The notes beneath the pieces are model-generated. The model was not told where the DNA came from. It saw only the letters and a program-made list of their open reading frames with translations, and did not search any database. From NCBI GenBank assembly GCA_023388195.1, contig JAEWGR010000159.1, forward strand, positions 1 to 24,728: DNA of 24,728 bases, written 5' to 3'. This DNA comes from Bacillota bacterium (GTDB lineage Bacteria; Bacillota; Negativicutes; Sporomusales; Sporomusaceae). The position numbers and the translations under genes were made by a program. Shown piece after piece: positions 1 to 7,418 of the stretch (within the stretch, counting starts at the first letter, position 1; each line of letters starts with the position of its first letter).

Positions 1-2130
1 GGCTTTATGAGTACGGTTGTCACCTATGGCCGGGGCAAAGGCATCATTGTCGACACCGGCATGAATACGGAAATCGGTAAAATTGCCGAAATGCTGCAAA
101 CGGTTGAGGCCGAAAGCTCACCTCTACAGAAAAAACTGGCTGACTTCGGAAAAATGCTTGGTTACCTCTGCCTGGTCGTTTGCGCAGCCGTTTTCGCCAT
201 GGGTATTTATAACAGCTATAGCGACGGCCTGCTGGAACTGGCTGAGATTCAATTGATGCTGATGACAGCAATCAGTCTGGCTGTTGCAGCTATCCCGGAG
301 GGGCTGCCTACCGTCGTTACAATTGTACTGGCACTGGGTATGCAGCGAATGGCAAAAAAACGTGCTATCATGAAAAAACTGCATGCGGTAGAGACACTAG
401 GCAGTATTTCAGTTATTTGTTCAGACAAAACAGGTACCCTGACCCAAAATCAAATGACTGTAGTCAAAGGCTATACATTAGCTCGGATCTATTCGGTCAG
501 CGGCGAAGGCTATATACCGACCGGTCAATTTCTGCATCAGGAAAAGCCAGTGGGAGTTGCAGCCGATTTATCCCGGCTGCTGCAGGGGGCCGCACTTTGC
601 AATGACGCCGAGCTTAAGCAGACAGCTGATCATCAGGCCTGGCACATCGTAGGTGATCCGACGGAAGGTGCCCTGGTGGTAGCAGCTGAAAAAGGCGGTT
701 ATCATCAGCAAACCCTTAAGGCCGAATACCCTCGCCTGCTGGAGCTGCCTTTTGATTCTGTCAGAAAAATGATGACCACCTTTCACCAGGTTGACGGGGA
801 ACTGCTGGCCTTTACCAAAGGAGCTCCAGATGTATTAATCAGCCGCTGCACGCATATTGTTGTTAATGGCGAAGTTCAGGTTTTGACGTCTGCAGCAAAA
901 CAGGAAGTCACCGCTGCCAACCGGGAAATGGCCTCACAGGCACTGCGAGTCTTAGCGGTAGCCTACCGCCGGTGGGAGGATCTGCCGGTTATAGCCGCTG
1001 CTTCCGCTATGGAAAATGAGCTGGTATTTATTGGTCTGTTGGGAATGATTGACCCGCCCCGCGCTGAGGTCCGCGAGGCTGTCGCCGTCTGCCGGAACGC
1101 GGGTATCCGCCCGATCATGATTACCGGTGATCACCCGGACACAGCCCTGGCCATTGCCAAAGATCTCGGGCTTGCGACCGGGGATGATCCGGCAATTGTC
1201 GGTACTCAGCTTGATACCTTAAGTAAAAACGAACTGCAGCATCTTGTTCAGTCAGCCAGTGTATTTGCCCGGGTTTCACCGGAGCACAAAATGTCTATTA
1301 TTGATGCCTTGCGAAGCAATCATCAGATTGTCGCTATGACCGGTGACGGTGTCAATGACGCCCCGGCGCTTAAGAAAGCCGATATCGGTGTTGCCATGGG
1401 CATAACCGGAACCGACGTCACCAAAGAAACGGCTGATATGGTAGTGGCTGACGATAATTTTGCCACTATTGTCGCCGCGGTGGAGGAAGGGCGGGTTATC
1501 TATGCCAACATCCGTAAATTCGTCTACTTCCTCCTATCCTGTAATGCTGCCGAAATACTGGTTATCTTTTTTGCAATCGCCCTGGGCTGGCCAATTCCCC
1601 TGCTCCCCATTCAGCTTCTATGGGTCAATCTGGTTACAGATGCATTCCCCGCACTGGCCCTGGGCGTAGAAAACAAGGAACCCAATGTCATGAACATAAA
1701 ACCACGGGATCCGGCTGAGCCACTGTTAACCAGAAACTTCCAGATTATGATTGCGATACAAAGTCTGTCTATGGCGGCTACCGTATTAGGCGCTTTCTAT
1801 TATGGCCTTCATGCCTATCATGGTGACCTGGATATTGCCCGTACTTTTGCCTTCATTACCCTGATTACAACCCAGGTGATTTGTTCTTATGCCGCCCGTT
1901 CGGAATACTATTCTGTATTTCAATTAGGGGTTTTCAGCAACAAATATTTAAATGCCGGCGTAACAGTTTCCTTACTTTTGCTCTTAGTCTCAGTCTATGG
2001 TCCGCTGCACATTGTTTTCAAAACAGTTGAGCCTAATTTTCACCATTGGCTGCTCTTTTTACTGCTAACACCTATTCCATTTATTACTACAGAGCTTACT
2101 AAATGGGTGCTAAGAAAAACAGGCCGCTAA
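1..2130 (+). CDS. Type II (P2A-like) P-type Ca2+-transporting ATPase, C-terminal part
   Basis: This integral membrane pump uses ATP to move a divalent cation, most likely Ca2+, across the cytoplasmic membrane. The gene is cut by the window start: the reading frame is already open at base 1, and the first residues (GFMSTVVTYGRGKG) match the actuator-to-M3 part of the family, so the N-terminal cation domain lies upstream. Visible motifs are M4 AAIPEGLP (the Ca2+-site glutamate), the phosphorylation motif SDKTGTLT, the nucleotide-domain segment with TKGAPD, the hinge motif TGDGVNDAP, M5 with CNAAE, and M6 NLVTDAFPALALG. The Asn/Glu in M5 and Asn/Asp in M6 are the cation ligands typical of SERCA-like pumps. 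Several hydrophobic helices follow, ending in a short basic tail. There is no obvious terminator after the stop codon. Mn2+ transport is an alternative. Family confidence is high, substrate confidence moderate. Confidence 0.93.
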   Translation, partial: GFMSTVVTYGRGKGIIVDTGMNTEIGKIAEMLQTVEAESSPLQKKLADFGKMLGYLCLVVCAAVFAMGIYNSYSDGLLELAEIQLMLMTAISLAVAAIPEGLPTVVTIVLALGMQRMAKKRAIMKKLHAVETLGSISVICSDKTGTLTQNQMTVVKGYTLARIYSVSGEGYIPTGQFLHQEKPVGVAADLSRLLQGAALCNDAELKQTADHQAWHIVGDPTEGALVVAAEKGGYHQQTLKAEYPRLLELPFDSVRKMMTTFHQVDGELLAFTKGAPDVLISRCTHIVVNGEVQVLTSAAKQEVTAANREMASQALRVLAVAYRRWEDLPVIAAASAMENELVFIGLLGMIDPPRAEVREAVAVCRNAGIRPIMITGDHPDTALAIAKDLGLATGDDPAIVGTQLDTLSKNELQHLVQSASVFARVSPEHKMSIIDALRSNHQIVAMTGDGVNDAPALKKADIGVAMGITGTDVTKETADMVVADDNFATIVAAVEEGRVIYANIRKFVYFLLSCNAAEILVIFFAIALGWPIPLLPIQLLWVNLVTDAFPALALGVENKEPNVMNIKPRDPAEPLLTRNFQIMIAIQSLSMAATVLGAFYYGLHAYHGDLDIARTFAFITLITTQVICSYAARSEYYSVFQLGVFSNKYLNAGVTVSLLLLLVSVYGPLHIVFKTVEPNFHHWLLFLLLTPIPFITTELTKWVLRKTGR

Positions 2131-2185
2131 CAGAAGCAGCCATGCGTACAAATCTTAAAGCAAGATGGATATTTATTATTATTTA

Positions 2186-2214
2186 TTGAATACTATTAAG
2201 AAATATGGTAGAAT
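2186..2214 (+). promoter_or_regulatory. Putative sigma-A-type promoter of the encapsulin operon
   Basis: TTGAAT (2186-2191) and TAGAAT (2209-2214) are separated by exactly 17 bases, in an AT-rich gap between the ATPase stop and the ferritin-like gene. The start point would fall near 2221, leaving a leader of about 80 bases. No clear Fur or PerR box was recognised around it. Confidence 0.5.
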
Positions 2215-2302
2215 TATGGTAATTAACCTGATTGGGTATTATGTGGAAAAAAGCTAAGCGTTAGTAGCTAAAGTCGTGTTAGGAAGAAAGGAGATTAACA
2301 TT

Positions 2303-2677
2303 ATGCCAAATTTCGCAAATCCATTTCAAGGGAATGTTAACAGGAAGTTAACCCGGGAAGAGCTTCTTCAGGCAATCAGACTCAATATTGCCGGAGAGCT
2401 GGAGGCAATTTATATTTATGATGCTCACGTTCAGGCAACTGATGATCCGGTTGCCAAAAAAGTAATCGGCGACATTCGTGATGAAGAAAAAGCCCATGTC
2501 GGTGAACTTATGGCCCTACTGAAATATCTTGATCCTGAAGAGGCAAACCATTTTGCCGCCGGCGAAGGTGAGGTCCAGGAAATGCTGGAAGAATTGGGTC
2601 TAACCGGTGAATCAACTGCCGACCAGAAAAAAATTACTGCCGCCCAGTCCACGGTAGGCAGCTTAATTCAAAAATAA
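2303..2677 (+). CDS. Encapsulated ferritin-like protein (EncFtn), encapsulin cargo
   Basis: Iron-oxidising ferritin-like cargo of an encapsulin nanocompartment, 124 residues from the chosen start. The ATG at 2303 is preferred over an in-frame GTG at 2276 because AAAGGAG (2287-2293) lies 9 bases before it and inside the longer version. The sequence has a helical ferritin-like core with GELEAIYIYD (residues 31-40) and RDEEKAHVGE (59-68). E32, Y39, E62 and H65 fall at the positions of the ferroxidase residues described for Rhodospirillum rubrum EncFtn (recalled from the literature, not aligned here). The C terminus, after a flexible stretch, ends in STVGSLIQK, which resembles the encapsulin-targeting peptides that dock cargo inside the shell. 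The shell gene starts 14 bases after the stop, so the two are co-transcribed. Family knowledge: EncFtn forms a decamer of half-ferroxidase sites and needs the shell for iron storage. A generic rubrerythrin-like protein is unlikely given the targeting tail and neighbour. Confidence 0.93.
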   Translation: MPNFANPFQGNVNRKLTREELLQAIRLNIAGELEAIYIYDAHVQATDDPVAKKVIGDIRDEEKAHVGELMALLKYLDPEEANHFAAGEGEVQEMLEELGLTGESTADQKKITAAQSTVGSLIQK

Positions 2678-2691
2678 AGGGGTGTATATTT

Positions 2692-3531
2692 ATGGAATTT
2701 TTGTTACGGGACGATGCTCAGTTTTCTGAAGAACAATGGGGAAAAATTGATGAGGTTGTTGTTAAAACCGCCAAAGCCACGCTTGTCGGACGAAAATTCA
2801 TAACAATATACGGCCCGCTGGGAGCAGGTGCACAAAGTATCCATGTTGATGACTTCGGCACTGCCGGCCAGGGTGAGGTTGGTTTTTTTGGCGATGAGGA
2901 TGATGCAGCCCCTGTAAAAACACAGGGCCGGAAATTTGTTGAAATTCCCATGGTCTACAAAGACTTTAATATCTCCTGGCGTGATATTGAGAACAGCAAG
3001 CAATTTGGCTTACCGCTGGACCTGGCGAGTACGGCCGGTGCCGCTGCTATTTGTTCCAAAAAAGAAGATGAATTGATTTTCCTCGGTAATACGGCCCTGG
3101 GTTATGAAGGACTTGCCACTGTCGTCGGCTCAACTAAGCTGGCTAAGAAAGACTGGCAAGAGGGCGAAAACTCGTTCAATGATATCGTAAAAGGGTTGGA
3201 GATCCTGACAGCCAAAGGGTTTGTCGGCAAGTTTACATTAACCGTCAGTCCGGATCTGTATATGCAATTACAGCGTATCCAGGCCAATACGGGCTTGCTG
3301 GAAAGCGACAGGATAAAAAGCCTGCTTGATGGCAATCTGTATCAAACCCCGGTCCTTGGTGCCAATAAAGCGGTGCTGGTCTGCGCCGAGCCGCAAAATC
3401 TTGACCTGGTAATCGGACAGGATTTGATTACCGGTTACCTGGGTGCAGAAAAACTCAATCATGCCTTCCGGGTATTAGAGACGATTTTACTGCGCATCAA
3501 ACGCAAGGATGCGATTGTTGTATTCGAATAA
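2692..3531 (+). CDS. enc: Encapsulin shell protein (family 1, linocin M18-like)
   Basis: 279-residue protein with the HK97-like encapsulin fold, which self-assembles into a hollow protein compartment. Recognisable family features are the N-terminal LRDDAQFSEEQWGKIDEVV helix, the ATLVGRKFITIYGPLGAG segment, the IPMVYKDFNISWRDIE strand/helix region and the C-terminal HAFRVLETILLRIKRKDAIVVFE strand. The length is typical of family 1 shells. The start is supported by AAAGGGG (2676-2682) 9 bases upstream of ATG 2692. It follows the EncFtn cargo gene within 14 bases and is followed by a strong terminator, so the operon is complete with two genes. Inferred role: cytosolic iron sequestration and oxidative-stress protection. 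Shell size (T number) cannot be deduced from the sequence alone. The older label 'linocin M18 bacteriocin' for this family reflects historical annotation and should not be read as function. Confidence 0.95.
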   Translation: MEFLLRDDAQFSEEQWGKIDEVVVKTAKATLVGRKFITIYGPLGAGAQSIHVDDFGTAGQGEVGFFGDEDDAAPVKTQGRKFVEIPMVYKDFNISWRDIENSKQFGLPLDLASTAGAAAICSKKEDELIFLGNTALGYEGLATVVGSTKLAKKDWQEGENSFNDIVKGLEILTAKGFVGKFTLTVSPDLYMQLQRIQANTGLLESDRIKSLLDGNLYQTPVLGANKAVLVCAEPQNLDLVIGQDLITGYLGAEKLNHAFRVLETILLRIKRKDAIVVFE

Positions 3532-3553
3532 ACCATACATAATGTTATCAAAA

Positions 3554-3587
3554 AGCCTGGCGGCCAATGGCCTGCCGGGCTTTTTTT
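3554..3587 (+). terminator. Rho-independent terminator of the encapsulin operon
   Basis: GC-rich hairpin (AGCCTGGCGGCC pairing with GGCCTGCCGGGCT around a short AAT loop, one wobble and one bulge) followed by seven T residues at 3581-3587. It lies 22 bases after the encapsulin stop and before the convergent marR-like gene. Confidence 0.85.
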
Positions 3588-3615
3588 CGCTTCTCTTACT
3601 CTGCTCCCACACTCA

Positions 3616-4038
3616 CTATTTTGCCTGCGCGTTATTAAAAATATCCTTTAATACTCCATACAGGCTGTCAAGCCTCTCTTGGGTCAGCCCGGCTAACAGC
3701 TGCTGCCGCTGCTGCCTGACAATATCATTCCAATGGGGGTACCGACTCAGGGCTACGTCCGTCAGCACCACTGTTTTTTCACGTTTGTTACAGCCTTCCC
3801 GCCGCTCGATCAGTCCCTTCCGTTCCAGATTTGCCAGGCTCTTAGATATGGCCGGCGGTTCAATATGAAGATAGTTGGCCAACGCGGTCTGAGACATGGC
3901 TCCCCGCGTCTTAACGGTTGTAATAATGGCCCATTCGGAACTATAAATACCGCACGGTTCCAGCTGTTGGTTCAAATCGGTAGAAATAATCCTGGTTGTC
4001 TGATAGAGTTGATGAATGATCTGTTCAGTTGTTTTCAT
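3616..4038 (-). CDS. MarR family transcriptional regulator
   Basis: 140-residue winged-helix regulator. The order of elements is standard for MarR: an N-terminal dimerisation helix (EQIIHQLYQTTRIIS), a central winged helix-turn-helix (AMSQTALANYLHIEPPAISKSLANLERKGLIERREG, then the wing with KREKTVVLTD), and C-terminal dimerisation helices. ATG 4038 is preceded by AGGAGG at 4044-4049 with 5-base spacing. It lies 12 bases after the stop of the MFS gene, in the same direction, so the two form an operon. Proteins of this family commonly repress their own operon and release DNA when they bind small phenolic or antibiotic-like ligands. The perfect palindrome at the operon promoter (5306-5339) is the expected operator. 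The ligand is unknown. Confidence 0.92.
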   Translation of the reverse strand: MKTTEQIIHQLYQTTRIISTDLNQQLEPCGIYSSEWAIITTVKTRGAMSQTALANYLHIEPPAISKSLANLERKGLIERREGCNKREKTVVLTDVALSRYPHWNDIVRQQRQQLLAGLTQERLDSLYGVLKDIFNNAQAK

Positions 4039-4050
4039 AACAACCTCCTG

Positions 4051-5256
4051 TCATTTCATTGCATTATTCTTATTCTTATTCTTATTCTTAACATAATAAT
4101 AACTGTATGACACCAAAAATACAAACATCACCCCTGTTGAATAGATATACACCGATGCATAGCCTGTAACTCCGGCCAGTATTCCCAGCATAATAGCCCC
4201 CCCGCCGACCCCAATATCCAGGACATTATAAAAAGTCGCACTGGCAGCACTGCGCCGGCTGGCCGGCACCAGATTCAAGATCCAGGTTTGCAATGCCGGG
4301 AAAAGTGCGCCAACACCAAACCCATAAAAAACAGAGGCCACTAATATCGTGGTGAGTGTGGTTGTGACCGTAAGGATTACAAGGCCTGCCAAAAATAGTA
4401 TTGCCCCAGGCAAAATGACCCAAGCAGGTCCTTTACGGTCAAAAATTTTTCCGGTCACAGTGCGGGACAGACACATACATAATGTGCCCAACAGAAAAAA
4501 GTAGCCTGGATTCGCTATATTAGCCTCTTTGGCAAATACAGCAATAAAGGTGAGCACACTGCCATAGGCGATACCAAATAACATGGAAAGAAATGCGGGA
4601 AACTGCGTTCCACTCACCATAAACCGGTCCCAAAAAGACCGCCTGCTGTCTGAGCGTACTTCATCAGGCATTGTAATTGCCGGTATAGAGCAAAAGTATA
4701 CCCCCAGCAGGGCATGGATCTGACACAAGGCCGATATCAAAAAAACAGCACCGAAGCCGTAATCGTTCATTAACCAGATTCCGGCTGCCGGAGCCACAGC
4801 CATAGCCATAGTTGTCCCCAGGCCAAAATACCCCATGCCCTCACCACAGCGGGTAGCAGGAATAATGTCGGCAGCCAGGGTGGCATAAAAAGTAGTGGCA
4901 ATACCGAAGCCAATGCCATGAATAATACGGATCGCCAATAGCCCGCCTACGGAAGTCCATAAATAATAACCGGCTACTGATAAAAAAGAAGTAATAATGC
5001 CAATAAAGAGGCAATACCTTTTGCCAAACTTTTTAATTCCCAAATCCGTAAACAAACGAATAAAAATTGCCGAAAACACAAAAATACCGGTTATCAGGCC
5101 AACCTGGCCACTTGTCCCACCCAACCGGGTAACATAGAGAGGAATAACGGGAATTAACAGTTGAAACCCCGCAAAAAACAAGCTATTGGTAAAAAATAAA
5201 ATTAAAAAATCTTTGGTCCACAAGGCTTTCGCTGCTGGCTGTACGTTAGTTTTCAT
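4051..5256 (-). CDS. Major facilitator superfamily (MFS) transporter, probable drug/metabolite exporter
   Basis: Twelve-helix inner-membrane transporter of about 401 residues. The first helices contain the loop GGTSGQVGLITG and, later, DLGIKKFGKRYC, resembling the MFS loop 2-3 signature. The second half has the matching TGKIFDRKGPAWV loop. Such proteins usually export drugs or metabolites by proton antiport; no substrate can be read. Start: the longest frame begins at 5286 but has no ribosome binding site before it. AAGGAG (5271-5276) lies inside that extension and 14 bases before ATG 5256, which is preferred although the spacing is long. The protein ends in a Lys-Asn repeat encoded by four hexanucleotide copies (4066-4089). 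It is the first gene of an operon with the MarR regulator and is probably induced by the compound it exports. Confidence 0.88.
   Translation of the reverse strand: MKTNVQPAAKALWTKDFLILFFTNSLFFAGFQLLIPVIPLYVTRLGGTSGQVGLITGIFVFSAIFIRLFTDLGIKKFGKRYCLFIGIITSFLSVAGYYLWTSVGGLLAIRIIHGIGFGIATTFYATLAADIIPATRCGEGMGYFGLGTTMAMAVAPAAGIWLMNDYGFGAVFLISALCQIHALLGVYFCSIPAITMPDEVRSDSRRSFWDRFMVSGTQFPAFLSMLFGIAYGSVLTFIAVFAKEANIANPGYFFLLGTLCMCLSRTVTGKIFDRKGPAWVILPGAILFLAGLVILTVTTTLTTILVASVFYGFGVGALFPALQTWILNLVPASRRSAASATFYNVLDIGVGGGAIMLGILAGVTGYASVYIYSTGVMFVFLVSYSYYYVKNKNKNKNNAMK
4066..4089 (-). repeat. Hexanucleotide microsatellite (4 copies) at the MFS C terminus
   Basis: Four tandem ATTCTT units on the plus strand (AAGAAT on the coding strand) encode alternating Lys-Asn near the end of the transporter. 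A six-base unit keeps the frame when copies are gained or lost, so the tail length could vary between strains without breaking the gene. Confidence 0.85.
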
Positions 5257-5305
5257 ATTATCTTCTTTTACTCCTTGAAAAAGCATTATATATTGCTGCT
5301 TATAT

Positions 5306-5339
5306 ATGAATAATACTTAACTAGTTAAGTATTATTCAT
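5306..5339. promoter_or_regulatory. Perfect 34-bp palindrome, probable MarR operator
   Basis: Bases 5306-5339 are a perfect inverted repeat centred between 5322 and 5323, with core TTAACTAGTTAA, AT-rich and symmetric over 17 bases on each side. It overlaps the -10 element of the minus-strand promoter (5338-5343) and covers the predicted start site of the MFS-MarR operon. A repressor bound here would block initiation. The TTAA...TTAA core resembles sites of MarR/SlyA-like proteins. It could also form a hairpin in the 5' leader. Confidence 0.8.
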
Positions 5340-5366
5340 GATATTACGCACCGTTCTATATGTCAA
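5338..5366 (-). promoter_or_regulatory. Promoter of the MFS-MarR operon
   Basis: On the minus strand, TTGACA (5361-5366) and TATCAT (5338-5343) are separated by exactly 17 bases. The -10 overlaps the edge of the 34-bp palindrome, which explains how a MarR repressor would control it. Confidence 0.75.
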
Positions 5367-5420
5367 GTGGCGATAGATCCATTGCGTAAATTATCATATT
5401 TTGTCGAAATAATTAAAATC

Positions 5421-5449
5421 TTGACAAATAGAATAATAAAAGCAATAAT
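5421..5449 (+). promoter_or_regulatory. Promoter upstream of the c-di-GMP riboswitch
   Basis: Consensus TTGACA (5421-5426), then 17 bases, then AATAAT (5444-5449); a shifted TAATAT overlaps. Transcription would start near 5456, about 30 bases before the conserved riboswitch core. Confidence 0.6.
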
Positions 5450-5474
5450 ATATGAAGTAATCAATTTACAAAAA

Positions 5475-5560
5475 AGAGAATAGATGGCAAACTTATCGAA
5501 AGATAAGGACGCAAAGCTATGGGTCTAAGGACATGTCTATGACTGCCAGGTTGCAATTAC
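5475..5560 (+). promoter_or_regulatory. Cyclic di-GMP-I (GEMM) riboswitch aptamer
   Basis: The conserved GEMM-I elements are present in order: GGCAAAC (5486-5492); a P2 hairpin CTTATC-GAAA-GATAAG with a GNRA tetraloop (5492-5507); GGACGCAAAGC (5507-5517), GGGTCTAA (5521-5528), and the 3' element CTGCCAGGTTGC (5543-5554). Family knowledge: this RNA binds c-di-GMP and controls downstream expression. Here it precedes an intrinsic terminator (5579-5617) and an HD-GYP c-di-GMP phosphodiesterase, so a homeostatic feedback loop is the natural reading. The ligand-on or ligand-off sense cannot be settled by eye. Confidence 0.93.
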
Positions 5561-5578
5561 ATTGTAATTATTATTTAA

Positions 5579-5617
5579 GGCATCCGTCTGTCCGCAGACT
5601 GATGCCTTTTATTTTAT
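5579..5617 (+). terminator. Intrinsic terminator, expression platform of the c-di-GMP riboswitch
   Basis: A 12-base stem (5579-5590 with 5595-5606, one C/T mismatch, TCCG loop) is followed by TTTTATTTT. It lies 20-30 bases after the aptamer and about 70 bases before the HD-GYP start codon, so it acts as a conditional terminator rather than an end-of-gene signal. The AATTAC...GTAATT hairpin (5555-5569) between aptamer and terminator may take part in the switch. Confidence 0.85.
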
Positions 5618-5687
5618 CGGATCTAACCGGTCTACTTTCTAAGCCGATCAAAACTTCAGATACATTGCAGATAAGCGAGGCACATCT

Positions 5688-6764
5688 ATGCAGAAAGTTT
5701 CCATCAATAATCTGACCGAAGGAATGACTACCTACACACGCCTGTGTGCCGCAGACGGGCGGGTACTTTTGGGGAGCCGCATCCGCCTGAGCGAGAGTTA
5801 TATAAAAAAAATCCAGAATTTCGGCGTTTTGAACTTATTTGTAACCAATCCGATTATTGAGCGGATTGGTTTAGTCTATGAAGAAACGCTGCCAGAAGAT
5901 AAACGAACAGAGGCGATCAAAATCCTGAAAGCCTCTTTTGATAATGCCAAAGAGGGTAAGCTTATTGATGTCCACAACATTTATATTATGGCCCGAACAA
6001 TTATTGAAACTATTAGAAGCAACCAGCTCATCCGCCTGGACACCACAGTCACTGCTGATGATTATGTTTATAGCCACTGTATAAACGTAGCGGCACTGGC
6101 AGCAGTTATTGCCAGCGACCTGGAATATAACTCAGCCAAAATGCAAGAACTGGTGATGGGAGCTTTATTGCACGATATTGGTAAAGTGCTGGACAATGGC
6201 AATGTCCGCGAGGAAGATCATCCGCATAAAGGCTTCGAATATGCACGAAAACTTCGTGATTATTCGATTGTTGCCAGCCATGTAATATTCCAGCATCATG
6301 AAAAGGTGGACGGAACAGGCTATCCTCGCGGTATCAGAGGCGATCAGCTGCATGAATATGCCCGCATTACAGCAGTAGCTGACGCTTACGATACCATTGT
6401 TTCCGATTTCCAGAAAGGCCCGGCCCTTTTACCACATCAGGCTTATGAAGCAATCATGTCAATGAGCGGAACCTATCTCGATAAAGAAATTGCCGATATA
6501 TTTTTAGCCAAAGCCCCTCTATATCCACTGGGAACCTTTGTTGTTCTGGACAGTGGCTTTATCGGCGTGGTCACAGAAGCCAGGCCCAAATTACAAGCCA
6601 GGCCGACAGTAACCGTTCTTACCGATGACCAGGGTGTATTCCGGGATGAATGGATAGAGGTTGAACTGGCAAAGAACCTAACGAGTTTCATTAATTATGT
6701 TATGTCCGAAAAAGAGGTTATCTCACTGACCAAACGATACGAAAACAGGTCCTCTCACCCATAG
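5688..6764 (+). CDS. HD-GYP domain cyclic di-GMP phosphodiesterase
   Basis: 358-residue protein expected to hydrolyse c-di-GMP in the cytoplasm. The N-terminal ~110 residues are a poorly defined region often seen in front of HD-GYP domains. The catalytic domain shows H130, the metal-binding HD pair and K in LLHDIGK (162-166), H180, the tandem HH of HHEKVDGTGYP (203-213), which is the family hallmark (HHExxDGxGYP), and D232 in AVADAYD. All key residues are intact, so it should be active. A C-terminal ~80-residue tail (VVLDSGFIGVVTEARP...) is a small beta-rich extension. There is no membrane segment or receiver domain. ATG 5688 follows a modest ribosome binding site GCGAGG with 7-base spacing. 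It is transcribed behind a c-di-GMP-I riboswitch and conditional terminator, so its own substrate probably sets its expression. Confidence 0.94.
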   Translation: MQKVSINNLTEGMTTYTRLCAADGRVLLGSRIRLSESYIKKIQNFGVLNLFVTNPIIERIGLVYEETLPEDKRTEAIKILKASFDNAKEGKLIDVHNIYIMARTIIETIRSNQLIRLDTTVTADDYVYSHCINVAALAAVIASDLEYNSAKMQELVMGALLHDIGKVLDNGNVREEDHPHKGFEYARKLRDYSIVASHVIFQHHEKVDGTGYPRGIRGDQLHEYARITAVADAYDTIVSDFQKGPALLPHQAYEAIMSMSGTYLDKEIADIFLAKAPLYPLGTFVVLDSGFIGVVTEARPKLQARPTVTVLTDDQGVFRDEWIEVELAKNLTSFINYVMSEKEVISLTKRYENRSSHP

Positions 6765-6783
6765 AAAATAGTGAGAGGACCTG
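6746..6783. terminator. Bidirectional hairpin between HD-GYP and peroxiredoxin genes
   Basis: A perfect 13-base stem (6746-6758 with 6771-6783) has the HD-GYP stop codon in its loop. On the minus strand it is followed by TTTTCG, which suits termination of the convergent peroxiredoxin; on the plus strand the U-tract is weak. Confidence 0.7.
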
Positions 6784-6810
6784 TGATTTATCAGAGTTAT
6801 ATGTACTATA

Positions 6811-7350
6811 TTACAGAGTTCTATCGCCGGGGTGCCAGTCAATAGGGCAAAGACCGCCGGTTTGTAATGCGCTCAGAACCCGCACCACCTCTTCGACACT
6901 GCGCCCTACATTCAGATCACTGACAACCTGATAACGAAGTACACCATCAGGATCAATGATGAACAACCCTCTAAGGGCAATCCCTTCCTCTTCAATTAGA
7001 ACACCATAGTCACGGGCAACCTGTTTGGTAATATCAGATGCCAGCGGGTAGTTAAGCTGGCCGCCCAGACCGCTGTCCCCCCGGGAAGCCTTGATCCAGG
7101 CCCGGTGTGAGTATACGCTGTCAGTGCTCACACCTAGCACCGAGGCACCCAGACTCTCAAACTCAGCCAGTCTGGTGTTAAACCCCAGAATCTCAGTCGG
7201 ACAAACAAAGGTAAAATCCAGCGGATAAAAAAATAGTACCAGCCACTTTCCCTGAAAATCCTCCAGCTTGGCAACCTGGTCAAGGGTCTCCATATTGCTG
7301 GTAGTTGTCATCGCAAAACCGGGTGCTTTTTGACCAACTTTAACAGACAT
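6811..7350 (-). CDS. Typical 2-Cys peroxiredoxin (AhpC/Prx family)
   Basis: Thiol peroxidase of 179 residues that reduces hydrogen peroxide and organic peroxides. The peroxidatic cysteine is C50 in PLDFTFVCPTE, with the catalytic Pro/Thr of PxxxTxxC present. The resolving cysteine is C168 in GLCPIDWHPG near the C terminus. Both are intact, which makes it a typical obligate-dimer 2-Cys enzyme needing a thioredoxin- or AhpF-like reductase (none nearby). The frame can be extended to a GTG at 7362, but that codon overlaps the AGAGGTG ribosome binding site (7361-7367), so ATG 7350 is chosen. Its own promoter is visible upstream. A second peroxiredoxin with one cysteine lies divergently 320 bases away. 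The role fits oxidative defence in an anaerobe, alongside the encapsulated ferritin. Confidence 0.95.
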   Translation of the reverse strand: MSVKVGQKAPGFAMTTTSNMETLDQVAKLEDFQGKWLVLFFYPLDFTFVCPTEILGFNTRLAEFESLGASVLGVSTDSVYSHRAWIKASRGDSGLGGQLNYPLASDITKQVARDYGVLIEEEGIALRGLFIIDPDGVLRYQVVSDLNVGRSVEEVVRVLSALQTGGLCPIDWHPGDRTL

Positions 7351-7389
7351 ACATTCACACACCTCTCACCGATAATATTTCTCACTTAG

Positions 7390-7418
7390 ATAATATTATT
7401 ATTTGCTTAATTTGTCAA
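7390..7418 (-). promoter_or_regulatory. Promoter of the 2-Cys peroxiredoxin
   Basis: On the minus strand, TTGACA (7413-7418), 17 bases, TATTAT (7390-7395). A short 10-base palindrome ATAATATTAT (7390-7399) overlaps the -10; it is too imperfect to call a PerR box with confidence. Confidence 0.65.

Noticed and set aside
5533..5715. 60-codon open frame before the HD-GYP gene
   Set aside because: It runs through the riboswitch 3' end and terminator and overlaps the HD-GYP start in another frame; no ribosome binding site.
7383..7404. PerR or Fur box at the peroxiredoxin promoter
   Set aside because: Only a 10-base palindrome is exact; it does not match the 7-1-7 inverted repeat of PerR well enough.
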